From Pseudomonadota bacterium (lineage in GTDB: Bacteria > Pseudomonadota > Gammaproteobacteria > Xanthomonadales > Rhodanobacteraceae), in the NCBI GenBank assembly GCA_023412995.1, contig JAEZQS010000306.1:1-7085 (forward strand): DNA of 7,085 nucleotides, read 5' to 3'. Every line of letters starts with the position of its first letter. The first letter of the stretch is position 1. A program made the translations under genes and the position numbers. Positions 1 through 6,843 of this stretch are shown piece after piece. The notes under the pieces were generated by a model, which had not been told where the DNA came from, searched no databases, and saw only the letters and a program-made list of their open reading frames with translations.

Positions 1-1695
1 GAGCGGGATGTCGGCGGCCTGGCCGGCCAGCGCCATCGCCTCCCGCAGCCGCGCGATGGCCTTGTCGTCCTCGCCGCCTCGGTGGTGCACCAGCGCCATC
101 GATTGCAGGCTGCGCACCTGCTCCACCTGCTCGCCTGGCGCAAACCGCGCGCGCCACGCGGCCGCCTGGCCCGCGGCCGCCGCGGCCGCGCCGATGTCGC
201 CGCGAAGGCCCAGCAGCCCGGCGTATACGTCGTAGTCGCCGGCCAGCCGCAGTGCCTCGTCGCGGGTGGCCGGCAGCACGCCTTCCACGCCCGAACGCAT
301 CAGCGAAATGGCGGTGGCGACGTCACCCAGCTCGCCATACAGCCGCGCTATGAGGCGCTGCATCGGTTGCACCAGCGTGGGATCGGCGTGCCGCGCGAGG
401 TTGGTCCGCGCCGCCTCGATCAGGTCGCGCACGCCGACCTGGCGGCTCATCGCCACCTCCGGCGCGGCGGCGGAAAACGCATCACCCAGGAACTCGAGCG
501 AGGCACGCGCGCGCATCGCGTCACGCTCGGAGGCGGCGAGCGCCTGCTGCGCGGCGGCTTCCGCCGCGAGCGCGCGGGTGCGCTCGCGCTCCAGCCGCCA
601 GACGAACCCCGCAACCATCGCCAGCGCGACCAGCGCCGCCGCGACGCCCGCGCGGTGGCGGCCGGCGAACTTTCGCAGGCGGTAGCCGCGCGTCCAGCGC
701 GCCGCGCGCACCGGCCTGCCATCGCGGTAGCGGCGCAGGTCCTCGCGCAGCTCTTCCACGCCGACGTAGCGCTGCGCGGGATCGGCCCGGGTCGCCATGG
801 CGATGACGCCGGCAAGTTCCGCATCCAGCGGCAGCGCGCTGAATCCGGGGCGGCGCGTGCCCCCCGCTTCGCGCTCGCCCGCAAGCAGTTCGCGCAGCAG
901 CACGCCGAGGCTGTAGATGTCGCTCGCGGTGGTGATCGTGCGCCCCTCGCGCTGCTCCGGGCTGGCATAGCCCGGGCTGAAGATGCGCGTGGACGTCTCG
1001 CGCGACGACGCGCCAGTGGCGACGAGCTGCGCAATGCCGAAATCGAGCAGCTTGACGGTGCCGTCGCGCGCCACCATGGCGTTGGCGGGCTTGAGGTCGC
1101 GGTGCACGACGAGATGGCGGTGCGCGTGCGCCACCGCGTCGAGCATCGCGTCGAACAGGTCGAGCCGTCGGCCGAGGGCGGGCGCGTGGCGCGCGACATG
1201 GTCGAGCAGGGGCTCGCCATCGACGTATTCCATCGCCAGCCACGGCTGCCCCTGCGAGGTCTCGCCGCCATCGAGCAGGCGCGCGATGTGGGGATGGTCG
1301 AGGCCGGCGAGGATCTCGCGTTCCCGGCGCAGCCGGCGCGCGGCATCGCGGGTCGGGAAACCGCGCAGCAGCTTCAGCGCGACCTGGCGCGTGAACTGGC
1401 CATCGGCACGCTCGGCGAGGAACACCGTGCCCATGCCGCCGCAGCCGATCTCGCGCAGCAGCCGCCACGGCCCGACGCGTTCCTCCGGCGGCGACCCGAG
1501 CTCCGCGGCGGCGACAGACACCACCCGCGCGAGCAGGTCCTCGTGCTCGTCGTCGGCCGCGAGCATGCGCGCCAGGCGCGCACGTGCCTCGTGCGCCAGC
1601 GGAACGGAGTCCAGCGCGGCGGCGCGCTCGGCCGGTGCGCACTGGCGCAGGCGCTCGAAATGCGGCGCCAGCTCGTCAAGGGAAGGCGTCTGCAT
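1..1695 (-). CDS. Transmembrane Ser/Thr protein kinase with TPR-like C-terminal region (partial, C-terminus beyond window)
   Basis: Hanks-type Ser/Thr kinase; 565 residues are visible and the frame is still open at the window edge. Kinase domain about 75-325: glycine loop IGCGGMG (83-89), VALK lysine K108, probable alpha-C glutamate E125, catalytic loop HRDLKPAN (198-205), DFG (218-220), activation segment rich in Ser/Thr (T227, S230, S231, T234, S235, T236, S240), ASPEQ in the APE position (244-248) and SDIYSLGVLL with D259. All catalytic residues are present, so an active enzyme is expected. A basic stretch (RLRKFAGRHR, 339-348) precedes one hydrophobic segment (about 349-366), giving a cytoplasmic kinase and, by the positive-inside rule, an extracytoplasmic C-terminus. 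After it come a charged Ala-rich helix (about 368-400) and helical TPR-like sequence to the edge. The start lies 10 bp after the sigma stop without a clear Shine-Dalgarno sequence, suggesting translational coupling. The likely substrate is the neighbouring sigma factor (inference). Related kinases are often about 900 residues, so a good part is probably missing. Confidence 0.96.
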   Translation of the reverse strand, partial: MQTPSLDELAPHFERLRQCAPAERAAALDSVPLAHEARARLARMLAADDEHEDLLARVVSVAAAELGSPPEERVGPWRLLREIGCGGMGTVFLAERADGQFTRQVALKLLRGFPTRDAARRLRREREILAGLDHPHIARLLDGGETSQGQPWLAMEYVDGEPLLDHVARHAPALGRRLDLFDAMLDAVAHAHRHLVVHRDLKPANAMVARDGTVKLLDFGIAQLVATGASSRETSTRIFSPGYASPEQREGRTITTASDIYSLGVLLRELLAGEREAGGTRRPGFSALPLDAELAGVIAMATRADPAQRYVGVEELREDLRRYRDGRPVRAARWTRGYRLRKFAGRHRAGVAAALVALAMVAGFVWRLERERTRALAAEAAAQQALAASERDAMRARASLEFLGDAFSAAAPEVAMSRQVGVRDLIEAARTNLARHADPTLVQPMQRLIARLYGELGDVATAISLMRSGVEGVLPATRDEALRLAGDYDVYAGLLGLRGDIGAAAAAAGQAAAWRARFAPGEQVEQVRSLQSMALVHHRGGEDDKAIARLREAMALAGQAADIPL

Positions 1696-1705
1696 GGCCG
1701 CGTGC

Positions 1706-2320
1706 TCAGGTCTGCATGGCGCTGCGCAACCACGCGCGGGCAAGGCGCAGGTCGCGATCGACGGTTCCCTCGGACACTTCCAGCGCGCTGGCCACCTCGG
1801 CGCGGCTGAGGCCGCCGAAATACACCAGCTCGACGGCCTGCGCGCGCCGGCGTTCGCTGGCATACAGGTCGCGCAGGGCTTCGTCGATCCGCACCAGGTC
1901 GGCATCGCCGTCCGGATGCGCCAGCTGCAGCGCCGCCTCCAGGCCGACCCGCTCGGCGCCACCGCCGCGCTTGCCGGCGAGGCGCCGGCGTGCCGCGTCC
2001 ACCAGGACCTGGCGCGTCGCCTGGGCGGCCACGTGGAAGAAGTGGCGGCGGTCCTGCCAGTCGGCATCGGCGCCGAGCAGCCGGATCAGCGCCTCGTGCG
2101 CGAGATCGGTGGCGCCGAGCGTCGCGCCGGGCATCTGCCGCAGGGACTGCGCCGCGATCGCGCGCACGTTCGCGTAGATGCGCTCGACCAGCGCCTCGCG
2201 CGCGCCGGCGTCGCCCTCGCGCCAGGCGGCGATCAGGCGCGTCACCTCGTGGTCGCCTTCGCACGCTCCGCCGGCGGCGTCCTGCGTGGGTGTGCGGGGG
2301 AGGTCGCGCGGATCGCTCAT
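1706..2320 (-). CDS. ECF-like RNA polymerase sigma factor (Sigma70_ECF/TIGR02999 type), kinase-linked
   Basis: 204-residue alternative sigma factor that would direct RNA polymerase to a specific regulon. Region 2 spans about 25-115, with GATDLAHEALIRLL (69-82) as the region 2.2 helix, then RRHFFHVAAQATRQVLVDAARRR (91-113, cited in part) for 2.3-2.4. A Gly/Arg linker (116-124) leads to region 4 (about 143-200), with the helix-turn-helix LSRAEVASALEVSEGTVDRD (171-190) followed by LRLARAWLRS. These words match the ECF-like family Pfam Sigma70_ECF/TIGR02999, known from memory to neighbour Ser/Thr kinases. The canonical DAED acidic patch is replaced by GATD with Thr71 at the Glu position. No anti-sigma gene is adjacent; the kinase follows after 10 bp. 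ATG at 2320 is chosen because it gives a family-like N-terminus; the open frame continues upstream into the propeller gene's territory without homology. The Shine-Dalgarno sequence is weak and an inverted repeat ends 4 nt before the ATG. Confidence 0.93.
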   Translation of the reverse strand: MSDPRDLPRTPTQDAAGGACEGDHEVTRLIAAWREGDAGAREALVERIYANVRAIAAQSLRQMPGATLGATDLAHEALIRLLGADADWQDRRHFFHVAAQATRQVLVDAARRRLAGKRGGGAERVGLEAALQLAHPDGDADLVRIDEALRDLYASERRRAQAVELVYFGGLSRAEVASALEVSEGTVDRDLRLARAWLRSAMQT

Positions 2321-2397
2321 GCGGTCACCGGGGGCTGCCCGGTGATCATAGTCCCTCGCGCGCGTCCCCCGGCGTGACGCCTTCCGCCGCCGGCGAT
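2321..2397. other. 77-bp intergenic gap between propeller and sigma genes
   Basis: Short GC-rich spacer. Besides the inverted repeat at 2325-2345 it holds only a small GGCGT-C-ACGCC hairpin (around 2370), without a T-run. No convincing -35/-10 pair was found. Whether the sigma gene has its own promoter here or is read from the propeller promoter cannot be decided from the sequence. Confidence 0.5.
2325..2345 (-). promoter_or_regulatory. Perfect 8-bp inverted repeat just upstream of the sigma start codon
   Basis: Read on the minus strand, TCACCGGG, a 5-nt loop CAGCC, then CCCGGTGA. The stem is perfect over 8 bp and ends 4 nt before the sigma ATG, where a ribosome would bind. It has no U-tract, so it is not a typical intrinsic terminator. 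As RNA it could limit translation of the sigma factor; as DNA it could be an operator. The structure is seen directly; the function is inference. Confidence 0.45.
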
Positions 2398-3699
2398 TCA
2401 GCCGTCGAAGCCGTCGGTGAAGATGGGCGTATCGACCCACAGCGGGTTGTCGGCGTAGAACACGTCCCAGGTGCCGTTGCTGTCGCCCGGGACCTGGGTG
2501 GTCGAGAACGAGTACCAGACGATGCCGCGGCCGTCCGCGCTGATGCGCGGCTCGTGCACGTTGCCGGTGTTGCCGCCGACGCTGACGAGGGCGATCCAGG
2601 CATCGACCAGGTCGATCACGTAGATGCCCGGTTCGGCGCCGTCGAACAGGATGTCGGTGGAGGCGAACACGAGCCAGCGGCCGCTGTAGTCGAAGTCGGG
2701 TTCGCCGTTGAACCCTTCGCGCGGCAGGCCGTCGAGCGGAATGCTGAGGGCGATGGTCTGGTCGCTTTCCGGCAGGCGCAGGTAGAGCGTGGATTCGGCC
2801 GTCGCGCTTGGGTCGGGCAGCGACTGCGACTTGCTCGAGAACGCCACCAGGCTGCCGTCGGCGTTCAGGGCCGAGATGGTGCCCGTCCCGCCAGGCGCAC
2901 TCGCCTGCGCGTTGCCCGGGCCCACGTTCACGCGCACCGTCGGCATGCTGTTGTCGGTTGCCGCGAGGAAGATGTCGGTCTCGCCGTTGGTGTCGCCGGC
3001 GACGAGGTTGCTCGCACTGGAGGCGAAGATGACGCGGCTGCCGTCGCCGGACAGGCGTGCATCGGTGTTGGTCCCGTTCGTCGGTCCGCCGCCCGGCGCG
3101 CGGCTGACGCGCGTCAGGGAGCTGCCGCCAAGGTGGCGGACGTAGACGTCGTAGCCACCGGTGTCGGCCGGATCGAGCGGATCGAGCGACACCAGCGCGA
3201 CGCGGCTGCCGGCGTAATCGATCGAAGCGCTGGCGCAGGTGATGGCCGGTTGCCCGTTCGGCAGCAGGTCCAGGATCTGCAGGGTCTGCGCGGAGCGGTC
3301 GAGCAGGTAGCAGTTCTGGTAGCCGCTGGTGGGCAGCAGGCGCGCATGCGAGGCGAACACGATGCGCGAGCCGTCGCCGGAGATGGCGGCCGTGTAGCTG
3401 GGCCCGTCGCCCTGCGCGCCGTTCGGCCCGACGCTGATCCGCGTGGTGGTGCCGAGCACGCGGTCGCGCACGAACAGGTCCGCCATGCCGTTGGTGTCGC
3501 CGGCGACCAGGTTGCTGGCGTCGCTGTTGAAGACGACATAGCGGCCGTCGCCCGAGATCCCCGGGTAGCGGCTCTGGCTGTTGGCCTGGCCGCCGTCGCC
3601 CCCGACGCTGATGCGCTCGATTGCCGTCGAGGCGAGGGGCGCCAGCGCCAGCACGGCGGCGTGGAACAGCAGGATGGATCGGGACAGGTGGATGCTCAT
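2398..3699 (-). CDS. Secreted PD40/TolB-like seven-repeat beta-propeller protein
   Basis: 433 residues. Sec signal peptide: short basic N-terminus, hydrophobic LLFHAAVLALAPLA (10-23), cleavage expected after STA (24-26). The mature protein shows seven spaced copies of a 'hydrophobic-S-x-DGxxhhF' strand motif, near residues 48, 106, 159, 216, 277, 336 and 386. The spacing is 50-61 residues, as in PD40/WD40-like beta-propeller blades. Repeats 1, 4 and 7 also carry the 'NLVAGDTNGxxDhF'-type segment (63-76, 231-244, 402-414). Seven units suggest a closed seven-bladed propeller. Only two cysteines are seen (C130, C155), a possible disulfide. The C-terminus is IFTDGFDG, resembling an 'IFxDGFE' tail I recall from many secreted proteins of Lysobacter relatives. 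No enzymatic residues are recognisable; the role is unknown, perhaps binding in the envelope. ATG at 3699 fits the signal peptide and has GGGGAA 5 nt upstream. The frame stays open through antisense polA, which is not a real extension. Confidence 0.87.
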   Translation of the reverse strand: MSIHLSRSILLFHAAVLALAPLASTAIERISVGGDGGQANSQSRYPGISGDGRYVVFNSDASNLVAGDTNGMADLFVRDRVLGTTTRISVGPNGAQGDGPSYTAAISGDGSRIVFASHARLLPTSGYQNCYLLDRSAQTLQILDLLPNGQPAITCASASIDYAGSRVALVSLDPLDPADTGGYDVYVRHLGGSSLTRVSRAPGGGPTNGTNTDARLSGDGSRVIFASSASNLVAGDTNGETDIFLAATDNSMPTVRVNVGPGNAQASAPGGTGTISALNADGSLVAFSSKSQSLPDPSATAESTLYLRLPESDQTIALSIPLDGLPREGFNGEPDFDYSGRWLVFASTDILFDGAEPGIYVIDLVDAWIALVSVGGNTGNVHEPRISADGRGIVWYSFSTTQVPGDSNGTWDVFYADNPLWVDTPIFTDGFDG

Positions 3700-3849
3700 G
3701 TGGTTTCCCCAGGGGGCGGAAGGCCCCGTCGCACCTGCTACGCAGCAAGGCGGCGGAAACCCCAACCCGGCGGCGCGGCAGCCGCTGGCGCGGATTGCAA
3801 AGGCTCCGGCAGCGCGCCAAGCTGCGGGCCCGCAGCCGTTCCGCCCGCC
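3700..3849. promoter_or_regulatory. Divergent intergenic region between propeller gene and polA
   Basis: 150 bp that must hold the promoters for polA (rightward) and probably for the propeller-sigma-kinase cluster (leftward). No convincing -35/-10 boxes are visible. Structures seen are a 16-bp palindrome (3821-3836), a bulged hairpin CCTGCT-ACGC-AGCAAGG (3734-3750) and a GGGGC-ggaag-GCCCC hairpin (3713-3727) in the propeller leader. The only Shine-Dalgarno-like sequence is the GGGGAA before the propeller start (3710-3705, minus strand); polA has none obvious. Confidence 0.6.
3821..3836. promoter_or_regulatory. 16-bp perfect palindrome upstream of polA
   Basis: GCTGCGGGCCCGCAGC is its own reverse complement across all 16 bases. 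It ends 13 bp before the polA ATG. It could be a binding site for a dimeric regulator or a hairpin in the polA leader (about 6 bp around a GGCC loop). The regulator is unknown and the function is inference. Confidence 0.4.
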
Positions 3850-6606
3850 ATGCCTTCGTCCCGCCCCCGCCTCGTCCTGATCGATGGATCGTCCTACCTC
3901 TACCGCGCGTTCCACGCGCTGCCGCCGCTGAGCAATGCGGCGGGGGAGCCGACCGGCGCCCTGTTCGGCGTGGTCAACATGCTGCGCGCGACGCTCAAGG
4001 ACGCGCCCGACTACGCCGCCTTCGTCGCCGATGCGCCGGGGCCGACCTTCCGCGACGCGCTCTATGCGGACTACAAGGCGCAGCGGGCGCCGATGCCGGA
4101 CGACCTGCGCAGCCAGGTGGAACCGATGCTGGCGATCGTGTCCGCGCTGGGTTTCCCGATCCTGCGCGTGGACGGCGTCGAAGCCGATGACGTGATCGGC
4201 ACCCTCGCCACCCGCGCGGTGGCGGCCGGCATCGACGTCTCGATCTCGACCAGCGACAAGGATTTCGCCCAGCTGGTGGTGCCCGGCGTGGTGCTGGTGA
4301 ACACCATGACCAATACCACGCTCGACGAGGCGGGCGTGTTCGCGAAGTTCGGCGTGCGCCCGGACCAGATCGCCGATTACCTGGCGCTGGTGGGCGACAG
4401 CATCGACAACATCCCCGGGGTGGAGAAGTGCGGCCCGAAGACAGCCGCCAAATGGCTGGCGCAGCACGGCGACCTCGCCACCGTGATCGCCAACGCCGAC
4501 AAGGTCACCGGCAAGATCGGCGAAAACCTGCGCCGCGCGCTCGATCACCTGCCGCTGTCGCGCGAGCTCGCCACCATCAAGCTCGACGTGGCGCTGGAGC
4601 AGGCGCCGCGCGAGCTGAAGCTGCGCGCACGCGACGTCGAGGCGCTGCGCGTGCTGTACCGCCGCTACGAGTTCAATGCCGCGCTGAAGGAACTCGACGC
4701 CGCGGCGCCGGCCGACGCAGGTGCACCCGCACCAGCTCCGGCCGTGCCGCTGCCACCGCCGGCGGAAGCCGCGCCGGCAATCGACCCGCGCCTGCAAGGC
4801 CCGGGGACCTACGACCTGGTCACCACGCCCGAACAGCTCGACCGCTGGCTGGCGAAGCTGCACGAGGCACCGCTGATCGCCTTCGACACCGAAACCAGCT
4901 CGCTCGATTCGATGCAGGCGCAGCTGGTCGGCATCTCCTTCGCGGTGGACCCGCGCCAGGCCGCCTACGTGCCGATCGCGCACGACTGCCCCGGCACGCC
5001 GCAGCAGCTGCCGATCGCGGTGGTGCTGGGCGCGCTGAAACCGGTGCTGGAGGACGCCTCGCGCCCCAAGCTCGGCCAGCACGCCAAGTACGACATCAAC
5101 GTGCTGGCCAACCACGGCATCGAGGTGCGCGGGCTGCGCCACGACACCATGCTCGCTTCCTACGTGCTGAGCTCGACCGCGCGGCACGACATGGACAACC
5201 TCGCCCGCCGCCACCTTGATTACCAGACCGTCGCCTACACCGATGTCGCCGGCAAGGGGGCGCGGCAGATCCCGTTCTCGCAGGTGGACGTCGACAGCGC
5301 CTGCCGCTACGCGGCGGAGGATTCGGACATCACCCTGCGCCTGCACCACGCGTTGTGGCCGCGGCTGGAAGCGGAGCCGTCGCTGCGGCGGGTGTACGAG
5401 GAAATCGAGCTCCCGCTGGTGGCGGTGCTGGCGCGCATGGAGCAGGCCGGCGTGCTGGTCGATACCGCCGCGCTGCGCCAGCAGAGCCATGAGCTGGCTA
5501 CCCGCATGCACGAGCTCTCCGGGCGCGCCTACGCGATTGCCGGGCGCAACTTCAGCCTCGATTCGCCGCGCCAGCTGCAGGCGATCCTGTTCGAGGAGCT
5601 CGGCCTGCCGATCCTGGTGAAGACGCCCGGCGGGCAGCCGTCCACCAACGAGGAAGCGCTCGAAGCCATTGCCGACCGCCACGAGCTGCCGCGCCTGATC
5701 CTCGATTACCGCAGCCTCGCCAAGCTGCGTTCGACCTATACCGAGAAGCTGGCCGACAACGTCAACCCGCGCACCGGGCGCGTGCACACCAGTTATGGCC
5801 AGGCCACCGCGGCCACCGGGCGCCTGTCGTCGTCGGAGCCGAACCTGCAGAACATCCCGATCCGCACCGAGGAAGGGCGCCGCATCCGCCAGGCCTTCGT
5901 CGCGCCGGAAGGCTGGCGCATCCTCGCCGCCGACTACTCGCAGATCGAGCTGCGCATCCTCGCCCACCTGTCCGGCGACAGCGGCCTGCTGGCCGCCTTC
6001 CACGGCCACCAGGACGTGCACCGCGCGACGGCGGCGGAGGTGTTCGGGATCGCGCCCGAGGCGGTGGATGCCAACCAGCGCCGCGCCGCCAAGACGATCA
6101 ACTTCGGCCTCATGTACGGCATGAGCGCATTCGGCCTCGCGCGTGCGCTCGGCATCGGCCGCGGCGAGGCGCAGGACTACATGGCGCGTTACTTCGCGCG
6201 CTACCCGCGGGTGCAGTCCTACATGGAGGAAGTACGCGAGCAGGCGCGCCGCGACGGCTACGTGCAGACGATGTTCGGCCGCCGCGTGCACCTGGACTAC
6301 ATCCATTCCCGCAACGGCGCCCAGCGCGCCGGCGCCGAACGCGCGGCCATCAACGCGCCGATGCAGGGCACCGCCGCCGACATCATCAAGCGCGCGATGA
6401 TCGCGGTCGATGCATGGCTCGCCGACAAGGTGCCCGACGCGCGCATGCTGCTGCAGGTGCACGACGAGCTGGTGTTCGAGGTGCGCGAAGGCGCGGTGGA
6501 CGCAATCGTCGCCGGCGTGCGCGAGCGCATGGCGGCCGCCGCCGAGCTGGCGGTGCCGCTGGAGGTGGAAGTGGGTGTCGGCGCCAACTGGGACGAGGCG
6601 CATTGA
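3850..6606 (+). CDS. polA: DNA polymerase I (5' nuclease, 3'-5' exonuclease, polymerase)
   Basis: 918 residues, against 928 in E. coli PolA, which it matches end to end. It fills gaps, removes RNA primers and acts in excision repair. 5' nuclease (about 1-282): IDGSSYLYRAFH with D12, D61, EADD (111-114), D136 and D138, and the H3TH GDSIDNIPGVEKCGPKTAAK (182-201). An Ala/Pro-rich hinge covers about 283-310. 3'-5' exonuclease (about 320-510): DTET (D346, E348), KYD (D415) and YAAED (Y487, D491), all catalytic residues kept, so proofreading should be intact. Polymerase (about 520-918): motif A DYSQIELR (D695), motif B RRAAKTINFGLMYG (R744, K748, F752, Y756), motif C QVHDELVFE (H871, D872, E873). 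F752 sits where E. coli has F762. The ATG at 3850 places the DGSSYLYRA motif as in homologues, although no clear Shine-Dalgarno precedes it. No damage or fusion seen. Confidence 0.99.
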   Translation: MPSSRPRLVLIDGSSYLYRAFHALPPLSNAAGEPTGALFGVVNMLRATLKDAPDYAAFVADAPGPTFRDALYADYKAQRAPMPDDLRSQVEPMLAIVSALGFPILRVDGVEADDVIGTLATRAVAAGIDVSISTSDKDFAQLVVPGVVLVNTMTNTTLDEAGVFAKFGVRPDQIADYLALVGDSIDNIPGVEKCGPKTAAKWLAQHGDLATVIANADKVTGKIGENLRRALDHLPLSRELATIKLDVALEQAPRELKLRARDVEALRVLYRRYEFNAALKELDAAAPADAGAPAPAPAVPLPPPAEAAPAIDPRLQGPGTYDLVTTPEQLDRWLAKLHEAPLIAFDTETSSLDSMQAQLVGISFAVDPRQAAYVPIAHDCPGTPQQLPIAVVLGALKPVLEDASRPKLGQHAKYDINVLANHGIEVRGLRHDTMLASYVLSSTARHDMDNLARRHLDYQTVAYTDVAGKGARQIPFSQVDVDSACRYAAEDSDITLRLHHALWPRLEAEPSLRRVYEEIELPLVAVLARMEQAGVLVDTAALRQQSHELATRMHELSGRAYAIAGRNFSLDSPRQLQAILFEELGLPILVKTPGGQPSTNEEALEAIADRHELPRLILDYRSLAKLRSTYTEKLADNVNPRTGRVHTSYGQATAATGRLSSSEPNLQNIPIRTEEGRRIRQAFVAPEGWRILAADYSQIELRILAHLSGDSGLLAAFHGHQDVHRATAAEVFGIAPEAVDANQRRAAKTINFGLMYGMSAFGLARALGIGRGEAQDYMARYFARYPRVQSYMEEVREQARRDGYVQTMFGRRVHLDYIHSRNGAQRAGAERAAINAPMQGTAADIIKRAMIAVDAWLADKVPDARMLLQVHDELVFEVREGAVDAIVAGVRERMAAAAELAVPLEVEVGVGANWDEAH

Positions 6607-6609
6607 GGT

Positions 6610-6641
6610 GGGTGCTAGGGGCTAGGGGCCAGGGGTTCGGG
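6610..6641 (+). repeat. G-rich heptamer repeat with G-quadruplex potential
   Basis: Four degenerate 7-nt units (GCTAGGG, GCTAGGG, GCCAGGG, GTTCGGG; 6614-6641) follow the polA stop almost directly. Together with GGG at 6610-6612 they give five G-tracts (6610-6612, 6618-6621, 6625-6628, 6632-6635, 6639-6641) separated by loops of 5, 3, 3 and 3 nt. This satisfies the usual G3+N1-7 quadruplex rule on the sense strand, so it would also be present in the polA mRNA 3' end. G-rich heptamer repeats (GGGNATC type) are reported, from memory, to be enriched in Xanthomonas. Confidence 0.75.
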
Positions 6642-6670
6642 TGGTCCCGGCGGTCCGTGCACAGCCGCAG
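6642..6670. other. Short unassigned segment before the repeat array
   Basis: No gene, hairpin or clear repeat is seen here. It may be an eroded version of the spacer that precedes later repeat modules: the last few bases (cgcAG before GATGCGG) resemble the gTAG before GATGCGG in the next copies, but the match is weak. Confidence 0.4.
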
Positions 6671-6772
6671 GATGCGGTAAGCGCAGCGAACCGCATCGTC
6701 GCGGAACCCCGCTTGCAGCGACGACCTCGATCCTTCGCGAGGCGATGCGGTGCGCCTTCGGCTTACCGCATC
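6671..6772. repeat. Repeat module 1
   Basis: Left arm 6671-6697 is a hairpin with stem GATGCGGT/ACCGCATC and loop AAGCGCAGCGA. Right arm 6744-6772 has the same 8-bp stem with a different 13-nt loop, GCGCCTTCGGCTT. The arms also pair with each other over 12 bp (GATGCGGTAAGC with GCTTACCGCATC). Between them lie GCGG-AACC-CCGC and CCTCG...CGAGG mini-stems. Confidence 0.85.
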
Positions 6773-6843
6773 TGGCGGCCGGGCAGGGAACGCAGACGGG
6801 ACGTGCCGGGGGGCTTGAAATGGCGAGGGCGCGTAGCGCGTAG

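Noticed and set aside
1693..1719. Direct repeat ATGCAGAC at the end of the sigma gene and at the kinase start, 22 bp apart
   Set aside because: Eight bases can recur by chance; the first ATG is out of frame with the kinase and meets the sigma stop within four codons, so it does not offer an alternative kinase start.
82..1809. A 575-residue plus-strand open frame across the kinase gene
   Set aside because: The opposite frame contains every kinase motif; this one is Arg/Ala/His-rich with no recognisable domain.
3795..3823. TTGCAA (3795-3800) as a possible -35 box for polA
   Set aside because: No acceptable -10 hexamer lies 16-18 bp downstream, so no promoter is called.
1990..3849. Upstream extension of the polA frame by 620 residues
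   Set aside because: PolA homologues begin a few residues before DGSSYLYRA, matching the ATG at 3850. The upstream translation overlaps the propeller and sigma genes antisense and has no homology to the family.
2398..6603. A 1401-residue open frame on the minus strand that runs antisense through all of polA into the propeller gene
   Set aside because: The polA part has low-complexity, His/Arg/Ala-rich composition with no domain, and polA on the other strand is unmistakable. Long antisense frames are normal at this GC content. Only the part from 3699 down, with a signal peptide, is real.
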